Origin: Ornithinimicrobium tianjinense
GTDB lineage: Bacteria > Actinomycetota > Actinomycetes > Actinomycetales > Dermatophilaceae
DNA length: 64,000 nt
Reading direction: 5' to 3'
Assembly (NCBI RefSeq): GCF_014636495.1
Contig: NZ_BMEM01000001.1
Span: forward strand, 651,892 to 715,891
Below are positions 51,297-64,000 of this stretch, in pieces; the stretch's first letter is position 1, and each line of letters begins with the position of its first letter. The notes under the pieces were generated by a model that was not told where the DNA came from, did not search any database, and saw only the letters and a program-made list of their open reading frames with translations. The position numbers and the translations under genes were made by a program.

Positions 51297-52420
51297 GGGT
51301 CGTCGCGGCCATGAGCGGGGGCGTCGACTCGGCGGTCGCCGCGGCCCGCATGCTCGACGCGGGGCACGAGGTCGTCGGGGTCCACCTGGCGCTGGCCCAG
51401 TCCGCGGCGACCCTGCGCGAGAGCGCCCGCGGCTGCTGCACGATCGAGGACGCCGGTGACGCGCGACGCGTGGCGGACCGCCTCGGGATCCCGTTCTACG
51501 TCTGGGACATGGCCGAGCGCTTCCGCGAGGACGTCGTGGAGGACTTCGTCTCGGAGTATGCTGCCGGCCGCACCCCCAACCCGTGCCTGCGCTGCAACGA
51601 GAAGATCAAGTTCGCGGCCCTGCTCGACAAGGCGCTGGCGCTCGGGTTCGACGCGGTCGCCACCGGTCACTACGCACAGGTCGTCGAGGTCACCGACCCG
51701 GCCGTGCCCGGTGGGCTGCGGCGCGAGCTGCGCCGGGCGGTCGACCCGGCCAAGGACCAGTCCTACGTGCTGGGGGTGCTGGACGCCGACCAGCTGGCCC
51801 GCTCGTTCTTCCCGCTCGGCGACTCGACGAAGCCGCAGATCCGCGAGGAGGCGGCGGCCCGCGGCTTCAGCGTCGCGAAGAAGCCGGACAGCCACGACAT
51901 CTGCTTCATCGCCGACGGCGACACCCGGGGCTGGCTCGCCGGTCGGCTGGGGGAGCGGCCCGGCCCGATCGTCGACGTCGACGGCACCGTGCTGGGCGAG
52001 CACGGTGGCGCCCACGGCTACACGGTCGGCCAGCGCCGGGGCCTCGGCCTCAAGGTCCCCGCCGCCGACGGCTCCCCGCGCTACGTCGTCTCCACCGACA
52101 CCCGCACCAACACGGTCGTCGTCGGGCCGGAGGAGCTGCTCGGTGTCGACGTCATCGAGGGTGACCACCTGCGCTGGTGCGGCCCCGTGCCGGTGGGGGA
52201 GCAGCGCGTCGGGGCCCAGGTGCGCGCCCACGGCCAAGAGATCCCGGCGACGGCGCTCGTCGAGGGGGGAGACGGCATACCGGGGCGGGTGCGGGTGCAC
52301 CTGGACGAGCGAGTGAGGGGTGTGGCGCCGGGCCAGTCGGTCGTCCTGTATGCCGGCACGCGCGTCGTCGGGTCCGCCACCATCGCCGCGACGGGTAGCC
52401 GGGGGGCAGCGGTCGACTAG
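51293..52420 (+). CDS. mnmA: tRNA 2-thiouridine(34) synthase MnmA
   Basis: Thiolates U34 of Lys, Glu and Gln tRNAs using ATP and sulfur from the desulfurase. 375 residues: PP-loop [12 protein letters not shown] (SGGVDS 8-13), [15 protein letters not shown] with Cys98 and Cys101, [10 protein letters not shown] with Cys204, and the C-terminal beta-barrels. GTG 51293 overlaps the desulfurase stop by four bases, which fixes the start and implies translational coupling. Confidence 0.95.
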   Translation: MRVVAAMSGGVDSAVAAARMLDAGHEVVGVHLALAQSAATLRESARGCCTIEDAGDARRVADRLGIPFYVWDMAERFREDVVEDFVSEYAAGRTPNPCLRCNEKIKFAALLDKALALGFDAVATGHYAQVVEVTDPAVPGGLRRELRRAVDPAKDQSYVLGVLDADQLARSFFPLGDSTKPQIREEAAARGFSVAKKPDSHDICFIADGDTRGWLAGRLGERPGPIVDVDGTVLGEHGGAHGYTVGQRRGLGLKVPAADGSPRYVVSTDTRTNTVVVGPEELLGVDVIEGDHLRWCGPVPVGEQRVGAQVRAHGQEIPATALVEGGDGIPGRVRVHLDERVRGVAPGQSVVLYAGTRVVGSATIAATGSRGAAVD

Positions 52421-52550
52421 GGCGCCGAGGGGCAGCGGTCGTCCAGGGCGCCGACAGACCCACTCTCGCGACCGGACAGCCCCTGTGGCGACCAAGGTGG
52501 GTCACTGGGCGAGGTGCAAGCCCGTGGTGAGCGGGCCTCCAGGAACTGAC

Positions 52551-52584
52551 GAGGCCCCCGCCAGCAGGTGCTGACGGGGGCCTC
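52551..52584. terminator. Hairpin between mnmA and the liv operon
   Basis: Arms 52551-52565 and 52570-52584 form a 15-bp stem with one G-U pair. It lies just beyond the end of livF (minus strand, stop at 52600) and after mnmA, so it can serve both. Confidence 0.72.
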
Positions 52585-52599
52585 GCGCCGGGGGTGGTG

Positions 52600-53313
52600 T
52601 CAGCCGCCGAGGTAGGCCTCGCGGACCGAGCTATCCGTGGCCAGCTCGTGCCCGGTGCCCGAACGGACGATCTCGCCCGTCTCCAGCAGGTGGGCGGTGT
52701 CGGCGAGGCGGAGCGCCTGGGCGGCGTTCTGCTCGACGAGGAGCACGGTGGTGCCCTGGGCGTTGATCTCCTTGATGATCTCGAAGATCTGCTGGATCAG
52801 CTTGGGCGCCAGGCCCATCGACGGCTCGTCGAGGAGCACCAGACGCGGGCGGGCCATGAGCGCGCGGCCCATCGCCAGCATCTGCTGCTCGCCGCCGGAC
52901 ATCGTGCCGGCGACCTGGTTGATGCGCTCGGAGAGGCGCGGGAACAGCTCCAGGACGCGGTCGAAGTCAGGCTTGAGCGCTGCCGACGAGCGGTCCTTGC
53001 GGGCATAGGCGCCCATGTCGAGGTTCTCCCGGACGGTCATGCCCGGGAAGACGCCACGACCCTCGGGGGACTGGCTGATGCCCAGCTGCACCCGCTCGTG
53101 GGCCGGCACCTTGGCGATGTCCTTGCCGTCGAAGAGGACGCGACCGGTGCGGATCTTGCGCAGACCGGAGATCGTCTTCAGGGTGGTGGACTTGCCGGCA
53201 CCGTTGGCGCCGATGAGGGTCGCGATGGAGCCCTCCTCGACGCCGAAGGTCAGCCCGCGGATGGCCTCGATGTGCCCGTAGTTGACGGACAGGTCCTCGA
53301 CCTCAAGAAGCAT
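52600..53313 (-). CDS. livF: Branched-chain amino acid ABC transporter ATP-binding protein LivF
   Basis: 237-residue ATPase of the Liv importer. Walker A GANGAGKST (35-43), Q-loop SQSPEGRGVFPGMTVRENL (a LivF marker), ABC signature MSGGEQQMLAMGRAL and Walker B RLVLLDEPSMGLAPK. ATG 53313 is the family start; the frame stays open to 53439 but that part overlaps livG out of register. Last gene of the livK-livH-livM-livG-livF operon. Confidence 0.95.
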   Translation of the reverse strand: MLLEVEDLSVNYGHIEAIRGLTFGVEEGSIATLIGANGAGKSTTLKTISGLRKIRTGRVLFDGKDIAKVPAHERVQLGISQSPEGRGVFPGMTVRENLDMGAYARKDRSSAALKPDFDRVLELFPRLSERINQVAGTMSGGEQQMLAMGRALMARPRLVLLDEPSMGLAPKLIQQIFEIIKEINAQGTTVLLVEQNAAQALRLADTAHLLETGEIVRSGTGHELATDSSVREAYLGG

Positions 53314-54241
53314 CGGTGCCCTCCTCCTCGTTGTGGTGGTGGTGATCCACGACGTCGGCCGCGTCGCCGCTGACCACCGCGTCGATCGCGTCGGTGCCGC
53401 CGTGCTCGACGGCCTCCCCCACCTCGTCGGTCTCGACACCGAGGTAGGCCGCGACGACCGCGGGGTTGTTGCGGATCTCCTCGGGAGTGCCCTCGGCGAT
53501 CTTCTTGCCGAACTCGAGGACGACGATCCGGTCGGTGACGCCCATGACGAGCTTCATGTCGTGCTCGATGAGGAGCACCGTGTAGCCCTGGTCGCGGACC
53601 TTGCGGATCAGCTCCATGAGCCGTTGCTTCTCCGAGGGGTTGAAGCCGGCGGCCGGCTCGTCCAGGCAGAGCAGCCTGGGCTTGGTCGCCATGGCACGGG
53701 CGATCTCCAGGCGGCGCTGGTCGCCGTAGGAGAGGTTGCCGGCCAGCTCGTCGGCGTCCACCTTCACCCCGACGAAGTCCAGGAGCTCCTGGGCCAGCTG
53801 GCTGCCCTCGTGCTCCTCCCGACGGTGCAGCGGCAGGCGGAACAGCGCGCCGAGCACCGAGGTCTTGTGGCGCGCGTCGGCGCCGACCATGACGTTCTCC
53901 TTGACCGTCATCGTGCGGAAGAGCCGGATGTTCTGGAACGTCCGGGCGATGCCGAGCCGGGTGATCTTGTGACGCTTGCGGCCGGTGAGCGGCTCACCCT
54001 CGAAGCGCACCTGTCCCGAGGTCGGCTGGTAGACGCCCGTCATCACGTTGAAGCAGGTCGTCTTGCCCGCGCCGTTGGGCCCGATGAGCCCGAGGATCTC
54101 GCCCTCACGGATCTCGAAGCTCACGCCGTTCAGCGCGGTCAGACCGCCGAACTTGAGCGTGACGTCGTCGACCTCGAGCAGCGCCTTGCCGCCCGGGGCG
54201 ACGGCGGTGGCTGCCGCGCCGGCAGAGGTGGTGTCAGTCAT
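53303..54241 (-). CDS. livG: Branched-chain amino acid ABC transporter ATP-binding protein LivG
   Basis: 312-residue ATPase partner of LivF. Walker [10 protein letters not shown] (54-62), [19 protein letters not shown], signature [19 protein letters not shown] and Walker [14 protein letters not shown]. Two unusual ends: an 18-residue Ala/Gly-rich N-terminus and a 50-residue acidic C-terminal tail that ends [16 protein letters not shown], with four consecutive His (300-303). The start ATG 54241 overlaps livM by 8 bases and its 3' end overlaps livF by 11. Confidence 0.95.
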   Translation of the reverse strand: MTDTTSAGAAATAVAPGGKALLEVDDVTLKFGGLTALNGVSFEIREGEILGLIGPNGAGKTTCFNVMTGVYQPTSGQVRFEGEPLTGRKRHKITRLGIARTFQNIRLFRTMTVKENVMVGADARHKTSVLGALFRLPLHRREEHEGSQLAQELLDFVGVKVDADELAGNLSYGDQRRLEIARAMATKPRLLCLDEPAAGFNPSEKQRLMELIRKVRDQGYTVLLIEHDMKLVMGVTDRIVVLEFGKKIAEGTPEEIRNNPAVVAAYLGVETDEVGEAVEHGGTDAIDAVVSGDAADVVDHHHHNEEEGTDAS

Positions 54242-55535
54242 GGCTGCTGGTCTCCTCCCCGGTGCGGGGGTCGGTGTGGGTGGCGAGGGTGTCGGCACTG
54301 CGCTGGCGGTTGAGCGCACCGCTGCCGGCTGCGCCGGCGTAGGGGTCGGACGGGGTGTCCTCGACGTCGCCCTCCTCCAGTGCCGCCACCTCCTTGCGTG
54401 CCTTCTTGACCCTGGCTGTCCGGCCGGGCGGGATCAGCCCCTCCGGGCGGTAGGTGGCCAGGAGCATCAGCGCCAGGCCGAAGACCAGGACGCGCCACTC
54501 CTCGAAGCCGCGGAAGCGCTCGGGCAGGTAGGCGACCACGACGGCGCCGAGGATGACACCCCAGCGGTTGCCCTGACCACCGACGACGACGGCCGCGAGG
54601 AACATCACCGAGAGCAGCAGTGCGAAGGACTGCGGGTTGACGAAGCCCTGCTTGGTCGCGAAGAGCGCACCGGCGAGGCCGCCGACGAGCGCGCCGAGCG
54701 CGAACGCGAGCAGCTTGAACTTGAAGGTCGCCACGCCCATGATCTCGGCGGCGTCCTCGTCCTCGCGGGTCGCCTCCCAGGCGCGTCCGACGCGCGACTC
54801 CTTGAGGCGCTTGTCGAAGAAGAGCACGACCAGGATGACGGTCAGCGCCACCCAGTAGTAGGGCACCTGGTCCAGCACGCCGAACTCGAGGAAGGTGGTC
54901 GTGCGTCCGAGATCGACGAGCGGCACCCCGGTGTCCCAGGAGATGTGCGGCACGGTGAAGAGCGGCAGGTCGGGCGGGGACGGAATCTTGGAGATGCCGG
55001 CCGCCGCGCCCAGCCACTCGGAGTTGACGAGCGTCAGGCGCACGATCTCGCCGAAGCCGAGCGTCACGATGGCCAGGTAGTCTCCGCGGACCCTCAGCGT
55101 CGGCGCACCGAGCAGGATGCCGCTGACCATCGTGGTCAGCATGGCGATCGGGAGCACGAGCAGGAACGGCCAGCTCCCGTGCTCTGACGTCAGGACCGCG
55201 ACCGTGTAGGCACCGACGGCGTAGAAGCCGACGTAGCCCATGTCGAGCAGACCGGCATACCCGACCACGATGTTGAGGCCGATCGCCACGAGGGCGTAGA
55301 CGGCGACCGTGAACAGGACGCCGCCGAAGTCGGTGTCCGGGGTGGAGATGATCGGCGGGTTGAGGATCGGCAGCGCGTAGAAGAACAGGACCACGAGCAG
55401 GCCCAGGAGCCAGCGCACCGGGCGGGGTGCCCGGTGCCAGGCCTCACGGATGCGCGCGCCGCGCAGCGCGGCGGCCCGGGACGTCCCGGCGCTCGCGCGG
55501 GGTTCGGTGGCGTCGGTGCTGGCGGCGGTGCTCAT
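54234..55535 (-). CDS. livM: Branched-chain amino acid ABC transporter permease LivM
   Basis: 433-residue inner-membrane permease with about ten helices. LivM motifs: [20 protein letters not shown] near the start, [20 protein letters not shown] in the middle, and [22 protein letters not shown] toward the end. A C-terminal cytoplasmic tail of about 60 residues follows, rich in charged residues. Start ATG 55535 overlaps the livH stop by four bases (ATGA). Confidence 0.95.
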   Translation of the reverse strand: MSTAASTDATEPRASAGTSRAAALRGARIREAWHRAPRPVRWLLGLLVVLFFYALPILNPPIISTPDTDFGGVLFTVAVYALVAIGLNIVVGYAGLLDMGYVGFYAVGAYTVAVLTSEHGSWPFLLVLPIAMLTTMVSGILLGAPTLRVRGDYLAIVTLGFGEIVRLTLVNSEWLGAAAGISKIPSPPDLPLFTVPHISWDTGVPLVDLGRTTTFLEFGVLDQVPYYWVALTVILVVLFFDKRLKESRVGRAWEATREDEDAAEIMGVATFKFKLLAFALGALVGGLAGALFATKQGFVNPQSFALLLSVMFLAAVVVGGQGNRWGVILGAVVVAYLPERFRGFEEWRVLVFGLALMLLATYRPEGLIPPGRTARVKKARKEVAALEEGDVEDTPSDPYAGAAGSGALNRQRSADTLATHTDPRTGEETSSHD

Positions 55536-56518
55536 GCGCGGGCCTTTCCGAGCGACTCACCGAGCAGGCCGGTGGGTCGGAACAGCAGGATGAGGACGAG
55601 CAGGGCGAAGGCGACGACGTCCTTCCACTCGGTCCCGATCACGGCGGAGCCCCAGTTCTCGGCCACGCCGAGGACGAAGCCGCCGAGCAGGGCGCCGCGG
55701 AGGTTGCCGATGCCGCCCATGACCGCGGCCGTGAACGCCTTGACGCCCATGAGGAACCCGGCGTCGAAGCGGGTGGCGCCGATGCGGACCATGTAGAGGG
55801 TCGCGGCCGCACCGGCCATGATGCCGCCGAGCAGGAAGGTCAGCTGCACCACGCGGGTGGAGTTGACGCCCATGAGGGCGGCCGACTCCGGGTCCTGCGC
55901 GACGGCGCGGATGCCTCGACCCAGGCGGGAGCGCCGCACGAACTGGTCGAGCAGCACCATCATGAGCAGCGCGGAGAGGATGACGATCACGTCGATGTTG
56001 GTCACCCGGTAGTCACCGATGGTGAACAGGCCGACACGGGGGATCTCCAGCGGCAGGCCGCGGGTGTCGCGCGCCCTGGCGACGTAGGGCGCCAGCTCGT
56101 CGTCGAGGCCGACGAAGCCGACGAGGCGGTCACGCAGACCCATCGCCTCGGCGAGCATGAACGAGGCGCCGATCGCCGAGATCAGGGCGATGAGGCGGGG
56201 GGCGCCGCGGCGGATCAGGGGCCGATAGGCGACGCGCTCCAGCAGCAGGGCGACGGAGGCCGAGACCGCCATGGCCACCAGCAGGGCGATGGCGAACTTG
56301 CCGTAGACGGCCGGGCCGGTCGTGCCGGACGCGCCCATGAAGTAGAGGACCCACACCACGGCGAAGGTGCCGTACATGAAGACCTCGGAGTGGGCGAAGT
56401 TGATGAACTGCAGGACGCCGTAGACCATCGTGTAGCCCAGGGCGATGAGCGCGTAGACCGCACCCAGGGCCAGGCCGCTGATCGTCAGCGCGAAGAAGTT
56501 GTCGAACAGGAACTGCAC
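55532..56518 (-). CDS. livH: Branched-chain amino acid ABC transporter permease LivH
   Basis: 328-residue permease, partner of LivM, with about eight helices. GLALGAVYALIALGYTMVYG and LQFINFAHSEVFMYGTF at the N-terminus and GIRAVAQDPESAALMGVNST and FLLGGIMAGAAATLYM further on are LivH signatures. Overlaps livM by four bases and lies 139 bp after livK, separated by two hairpins. Confidence 0.95.
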   Translation of the reverse strand: MQFLFDNFFALTISGLALGAVYALIALGYTMVYGVLQFINFAHSEVFMYGTFAVVWVLYFMGASGTTGPAVYGKFAIALLVAMAVSASVALLLERVAYRPLIRRGAPRLIALISAIGASFMLAEAMGLRDRLVGFVGLDDELAPYVARARDTRGLPLEIPRVGLFTIGDYRVTNIDVIVILSALLMMVLLDQFVRRSRLGRGIRAVAQDPESAALMGVNSTRVVQLTFLLGGIMAGAAATLYMVRIGATRFDAGFLMGVKAFTAAVMGGIGNLRGALLGGFVLGVAENWGSAVIGTEWKDVVAFALLVLILLFRPTGLLGESLGKARA

Positions 56519-56558
56519 AGGGATCTCCCGTCAGGTCGGTGAGGACTCGCGTGACACG

Positions 56559-56649
56559 CGCTGCGGCCGGTCCCGGTGGGGGCCGGCCGCAGCGTGGGTG
56601 TCGGTGGGCCGTGGGGCGCGTGTCAGTCGGGCGCGCCCCACGGCATACC
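56559..56649 (-). terminator. Double hairpin between livK and livH
   Basis: Stem 1: arms 56559-56574 and 56579-56594 (16 bp, one G-U). Stem 2: arms 56608-56620 and 56632-56644 (13 bp), followed by a CGGCATACC copy (56641-56649). In ABC operons such structures often let the binding-protein mRNA accumulate more than the permease mRNA; this is the probable role here. Confidence 0.7.
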
Positions 56650-56657
56650 GGCGTGGG

Positions 56658-57800
56658 TCACTCGATCGGCTCGCCCGGCTGGATCTTGCCGTCCTTGACG
56701 GTGTAGGCGTAGACGACGACCTCGGCAACCTCACCGGTCTCGTCGAACTTCACCTGCTTGGTGATGCCCTCCTCGTCGTAGGCGTTGACGAACTCCAGGA
56801 GCTTGGCGCGGTCGGTGCTGCCCGCGTCGATGCCGTCGAGCAGCACGTTGGTCGCGTCGTAGGCCTCGGCGGAGTAGGTGCCCGGGTCGACCCCGTTGAG
56901 GGCCTTGAACGCGGCGGTGAAGTCCTCCGGGGACGGGGCGCAGGGGCAGGTCAGGACTGCGCCCTCGGCGGCGTCCGCACCGGCGGCCTCGACGAAGCCG
57001 GCGTCCAGGGAGCCGTCGCCGGAGACGAAGGTGCCCTCCCAGCCGCCCGCGCGCAGCTGCTTCATGAGCAGGCCGCCCTCGGCGTAGTAGCCGCCGAAGA
57101 ACAGGGCGTCGGCGTCGGCCGCCAGGACCTTGGTCACGGTCGGGCCGAAGTCGGTCTGCTTCTGCTGGATGGTGTCCGTCTCGACGACAGCGTCACCCAG
57201 GGTGGCGGCGACGTTCTCGGCGATGCCCTTGCCGTAGTCGGAGGCGTCGTCGACGACGAAGACCTTCTCGGCGCCGGTGCCGGTGATGTAGGCGGCGGCC
57301 TGCGGGCCCTGGACCGAGTCGTTGCCGAGGACACGGTGGAAGGTGTCCCAGCCGTTGGTCGACAGCTTGGGGTTGGTGGCCGACGGGGAGACGGTCACCA
57401 GACCGGCCTCGGCGAAGGCGGCGCCGGTCGCGTCGGTCTCACCGGAGAAGGACGGGCCGACGAGGCCGACGACCTTCTCGTTGTTGATCGCCTCGGCGGC
57501 CAGGGGGGTCGCCACGTCCGGCAGGCCCTGGGAGTCGAACTGGACGATCTCGACCTTGCAGTCGGACTCCTTGTTGTGCTCGTCGACGGCGAGCTTCACG
57601 CCGTTGAGCATGTTGGTGCCGAGGTTGGCGGCGTCACCGGTCAGCGCACCCATGTAGCCGATGGCAAGGTCGCAGGAGCCGCCGGCGTCGGCGCTGCCGC
57701 CGGCGTCGCCGCCGTCGCCGCCGGTGGTGCCACAGGCGCTCAGCAGGAGCGTGGTCGCCGCCGCCGCAGCGAGCACGCGCCAGGTCGTGGTCTTCGTCAT
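56658..57800 (-). CDS. livK: Branched-chain amino acid ABC transporter substrate-binding lipoprotein
   Basis: 380 residues. Signal peptide with lipobox LLLSAC (Cys23), a Gly/Asp/Ala linker, then a type I periplasmic-binding fold (CDLAIGYMGALTGDAANLG, VGLVGPSFSGETDATGAAFA, VTVSPSATNPKLS, KVFVVDDASDYGKGIAENVA). It delivers Leu, Ile, Val or related substrates to LivHMGF. ATG 57800 has GGAGG 9 bases upstream. First gene of the operon. Confidence 0.95.
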   Translation of the reverse strand: MTKTTTWRVLAAAAATTLLLSACGTTGGDGGDAGGSADAGGSCDLAIGYMGALTGDAANLGTNMLNGVKLAVDEHNKESDCKVEIVQFDSQGLPDVATPLAAEAINNEKVVGLVGPSFSGETDATGAAFAEAGLVTVSPSATNPKLSTNGWDTFHRVLGNDSVQGPQAAAYITGTGAEKVFVVDDASDYGKGIAENVAATLGDAVVETDTIQQKQTDFGPTVTKVLAADADALFFGGYYAEGGLLMKQLRAGGWEGTFVSGDGSLDAGFVEAAGADAAEGAVLTCPCAPSPEDFTAAFKALNGVDPGTYSAEAYDATNVLLDGIDAGSTDRAKLLEFVNAYDEEGITKQVKFDETGEVAEVVVYAYTVKDGKIQPGEPIE

Positions 57801-57987
57801 TGAAATGGCCTCCGCAGAGAGCGAGCCGGGTCACAGGTCGTCCCGGCTGGATGAGTGGTGGTGTGAAAGTACCCGCCGAGAGGCACCCTGGCGAGACCTT
57901 GTTACCGACTTGTGACCTGTGGATCGTCAGCGACCCCCACGCGTTGCGCCGGGCGAGGCAGGACGCGGGATGTGCGACCATCGCCCG

Positions 57988-59004
57988 GTGAGCGTGCTGG
58001 TGACGGGAGCAGGGTCGTGGCCGGGCGCCGACGTCCGCGAGGCCTTGCGGGTGGTCAGGGGAGAGCTCGCCGGTGCCCTTCCCGACGGCGTGTCCGGTAT
58101 GCCGTACATGCCCGAGCTGCCCGGGCGCGGGCCGGGCACGGAGCTGGTCGGGCGGTCGGCCCACCTGCTGGTGGACCTTCCGGTGGACCTGCAGCCCCAG
58201 GGGTGGCGCCTGGTCGACCTGCCCGGCCGGGACCACGAGCGGACCGGATCGTGGTGGCGCCAGGACCTGGACGAGCTCGCCGAGGCGTTCGACGGCTACG
58301 AGGGCCTGCTGAAGGTGCAGGTGGCGGGGCCGTGGACGCTCGCCGCCGCGCTGTGGCTGCCGCTCGGTGACCGCGTCCTTTCCGACGCGGGCGCCACGCG
58401 TGACCTCGCTGCGTCCCTGGCGGAGGGTGCCGCCGCGCACGTGAGCACGGTGCGCCGGCTGGTCCCCGGGGCCGACGTCGTCCTGCAGGTCGACGAGCCG
58501 TCACTGACCGCGGTCACGCTGGGCCGGGTGCGGTCGGAGTCGGGCTACCGGGTGCTGCGGACCCCTGAGGACGGCGAGGTCGTCGCCGCGCTGAGGCAGG
58601 TGGTGGAGGCCGTCCGGACGGCCGGTGCCGTGCGGGTCGCCGTGCACTCCTGCGCCCCCGAGGTGCCACTCGGCCTGCTGCGGCAGGCGGGCGTCGACGC
58701 GGTCGGGCTGGACACCGCGCTGCTCGGGCGCGAGGGCTGGGAGCGGGTGGCCGAGCTCCTCGACGCGGGGGTGCGGCTGTGGGCCGGTGCGCTGCCGACC
58801 GACGGGACGGGCACGGCATACCGGGCACCCGCGGAGCGGCTGCTGCGCTCGTGGCGCGAGCTCGGGCTGCCGGCGCGGGACCTCGAGGACGTCGTCGTCA
58901 CGCCGGCCTGCGGGCTCGCCGGCCTGACGCCGTCACAGGCGCGCACGGTCACCGCCACGAGCGTCGAGCTCGGGGCAGCGCTCGCCGAGGCCGCCCTGGC
59001 CTGA
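57988..59004 (+). CDS. MetE-like (cobalamin-independent methionine synthase C-terminal domain) protein
   Basis: 338 residues with the TIM-barrel fold of the MetE C-terminal half. GAGSWPGADVREAL starts it, then LLKVQVAGPWTLAAAL, LQVDEPSLTAV, the zinc-binding VAVHSCAPEVPLGLL and a C-terminal VVVTPACGLAGLTPSQA (second Cys). The zinc ligands His and two Cys are kept, but the N-terminal half of full MetE is missing, as in the actinobacterial homologues next to ligA. The methyl donor is unknown. GTG 57988 is chosen; an in-frame ATG at 57970 is an alternative. Two 9-mer copies (58096, 58814) lie within. Confidence 0.87.
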   Translation: MSVLVTGAGSWPGADVREALRVVRGELAGALPDGVSGMPYMPELPGRGPGTELVGRSAHLLVDLPVDLQPQGWRLVDLPGRDHERTGSWWRQDLDELAEAFDGYEGLLKVQVAGPWTLAAALWLPLGDRVLSDAGATRDLAASLAEGAAAHVSTVRRLVPGADVVLQVDEPSLTAVTLGRVRSESGYRVLRTPEDGEVVAALRQVVEAVRTAGAVRVAVHSCAPEVPLGLLRQAGVDAVGLDTALLGREGWERVAELLDAGVRLWAGALPTDGTGTAYRAPAERLLRSWRELGLPARDLEDVVVTPACGLAGLTPSQARTVTATSVELGAALAEAALA

Positions 59005-59017
59005 GCGAGCTGCGCCG

Positions 59018-59042
59018 ACCGGACAGGCGTTCCTGCCGGCCG
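59018..59042 (+). repeat. Single copy of the ACCGGACAGGCG core and hairpin
   Basis: An exact ACCGGACAGGCG (59018-59029) directly after the metE-like gene, identical to the core of the array at 15877-16239. With the following bases it can fold as CCGG-CAGG/CCTG-CCGG around CGTT, a weak terminator-like hairpin. Confidence 0.7.
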
Positions 59043-59098
59043 CGCGTCGCCGGACGAGGCCTCCTCTGTCGGTCCCCGGTGCGACCATGTGCCGGTGA

Positions 59099-62748
<3,650 letters not shown>

Positions 62749-62932
62749 GTCGCAGACGAGGTCACGGCGGACGTGCTGCGTGCAGGTCGTCCCACGGGAG
62801 ATAGGTCGCAGACGAGGTCACGTCAGCTCTCCCCGCAGGAGCTGCGCGCGCGAAGAACCGAGGCGCCCCTGCGTGTGCGTGGGATGTGGGCGTGGTGGTG
62901 CGCCCGGCCGGTGGGGGCGGGGTGGGGCGGGG

Positions 62933-64000
62933 TCATCTGAGGTGGACGGTGGCGTGGGCGCCGTTGACGGTGACGGTGAGGTCCTTGTCGTGGACCTGTT
63001 GGTGGTGGCGGGTGCAGAGCAGGGCGAGGTTGGTGAGGTCGGTGGGGCCGCCGCGGGACCACCAGGTCGCGTGGTGGGCCTCGCACCAGGTGCCGGGGAC
63101 GGTGCAGCCGGGGAAGACGCAGTGCTCGTCGCGGACGATGAGGGCCTTGTACTGGCCGGGGGTGGCCAGGCGTTGGGTGGAGCCCAGGGCCAGGGGTTCG
63201 CCGTGCGGGCCGAGGACCACGGGGGTCAGGTCGCCGGTGCAGGCGGACGGGCCGGCCGCGCGGGCGGGGAACACCTGCCCGGTCTGGGTGGTCGCGGCCC
63301 CGGTCGGGTGTCCGGTGCTCGGGTCGGCGCGCACGGTGATGATGACGCTGGCGCGGGCGGTCGAGGGCGGGGCGCCGGGGTGGCCCAGGCCGCGGCCCAG
63401 GACGGTCAGCAGCGCGTCGTAGCGGCGCTGCCCGGCCGAGCGCAGGTCCGGGGTCCCCTCGGGCCCGGGGACCGGTCGGGCCAGGGGCCCGGCCAGGATG
63501 CCGTCGAGCAGGGCCGCGTCGTCCTCGGGGGCGTCGATGGTGTAGCGGGTCATGCCCCCGCCCAGCCCCTGCCGGGTCACCAGCCGCAGCTGCCGCTCCA
63601 GACCCGCCCGTGACCGGCCGGCCCCACCACCACCAGCACCGGCTCCCGCGCAGCCTCCGCTGCCAGCCCCGGCGGCCCCGCCGCCACCGTCCCCGTCCCC
63701 GCGGCCGCCGTCCCCGCGGCCGTCGGCCGGCTCGGGCTCGGGATGGGGGTCGGGGTCGGGGTCGGGGGGTGTGTCGAGGAGGTCGATGAGCAGCTTCTTG
63801 CAGACCCGGGACAGGTCGCGGTCGCTGAGGGCGGGGTTGCACGCGGCGTCGGTCACGATCGCGGCGTACGCCTCCTGCTGGTCGGCCTGCAGGGTGGGCG
63901 CGATCCGGGTCAGGGTCCGGGCCACGGTCGCGGCACGGGCGATCCCGGTGCGTCCGGCCCGCACGGCCTGCCCCAGCGGGGCGCCCCAGTGGGTGGTCGC
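62933..64000 (-). CDS. DUF222/HNH endonuclease domain protein, partial (5' end outside window)
   Basis: The frame is open to the window edge, so the N-terminus is missing. The visible 355 residues carry the second half of DUF222 (TLQADQQEAYAAIVTDAACN), a low-complexity Pro/Asp/Glu/Gly/Ala linker (PPDPDPDPHPEPEP then Gly/Ala runs), and an HNH nuclease domain near the C-terminus: CVFPGCTVPGTWCEAHHATW, then NLALLCTRHHQQVH. The domain pair is that of the multi-copy actinobacterial 13E12-type repeat family. Role is unknown; several copies per genome and frequent decay are typical. Gly/Ala-rich linker suggests repeat-length variation. Confidence 0.85.
   Translation of the reverse strand, partial: ATTHWGAPLGQAVRAGRTGIARAATVARTLTRIAPTLQADQQEAYAAIVTDAACNPALSDRDLSRVCKKLLIDLLDTPPDPDPDPHPEPEPADGRGDGGRGDGDGGGGAAGAGSGGCAGAGAGGGGAGRSRAGLERQLRLVTRQGLGGGMTRYTIDAPEDDAALLDGILAGPLARPVPGPEGTPDLRSAGQRRYDALLTVLGRGLGHPGAPPSTARASVIITVRADPSTGHPTGAATTQTGQVFPARAAGPSACTGDLTPVVLGPHGEPLALGSTQRLATPGQYKALIVRDEHCVFPGCTVPGTWCEAHHATWWSRGGPTDLTNLALLCTRHHQQVHDKDLTVTVNGAHATVHLR

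Overview
The window looks like the chromosome of a very high G+C actinobacterium of the order Micrococcales, probably near Intrasporangiaceae or Ornithinimicrobiaceae. That placement is an inference from codon use, the gene set (NucS mismatch endonuclease, DUF2550, GlgE-type glucan metabolism, DinB and DUF222/HNH proteins) and gene order: prmC-tsaC-wecA-atp and etfBA-iscS-mnmA...metE-like-ligA match the order known in other Actinobacteria. No rRNA, tRNA, IS element or prophage was seen. One partial DUF222/HNH gene runs off the right end.

Layout: 0-5 kb holds prmC, a 27-residue membrane peptide, tsaC, glyA and wecA. 4.6-15.9 kb is the F1Fo ATP synthase locus (two AtpI/AtpZ-like proteins, atpBEFHAGD), headed by a perfect CRP/GlxR-type palindrome. 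It is interrupted: an acetyl-CoA hydrolase/transferase-family gene and an NCS2 uracil/xanthine permease lie between atpD and atpC, and DUF2550 follows atpC. 15.88-16.24 kb is a non-coding array of 8 forward and 9 inverted copies of one 12-base core. 16.2-31.5 kb is a mixed metabolic region: PduO-type cobalamin adenosyltransferase, a frameshifted unknown gene, gamma-glutamyltransferase, nucS, a two-module 3-hydroxyacyl-CoA dehydrogenase, a zinc-ribbon protein, an AI-2E permease, methylmalonyl-CoA epimerase, an amidohydrolase, thiolase, meaB, a GNAT enzyme, proline iminopeptidase, a lipoprotein and a CnoX-like protein.

31.7-46.6 kb is a compact alpha-glucan/trehalose island: glgE, treS and one 2072-codon gene fusing maltokinase, branching enzyme (GlgB) and phosphoglucomutase on the minus strand, then glgP (plus) and glgX (minus). 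Together they can turn trehalose into maltose, maltose 1-phosphate and glucan, then break the glucan back to glucose 1-phosphate and glucose 6-phosphate. 46.7-52.4 kb holds a YbjN-like gene, enoyl-CoA hydratase, etfBA, iscS-like cysteine desulfurase and mnmA. 52.6-57.8 kb is a complete Liv-type branched-chain amino-acid ABC operon. 58-62.7 kb carries a MetE-like protein, an EamA exporter, ligA and a DinB-like protein.

The most unusual sequence-level signal is a 9-mer, GGTATGCCG (often extended to GGTATGCCGTG). I counted about 29 perfect copies by eye on both strands, against an expectation of about one. It occurs as inverted pairs in hairpins after genes, and inside genes where it forces the rare Ile codon ATA. 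This arrangement resembles the DNA uptake sequences of Neisseria and Pasteurellaceae. Many genes also show a TANNNT -10 box 6-8 bases before an ATG or GTG, which suggests leaderless transcripts.
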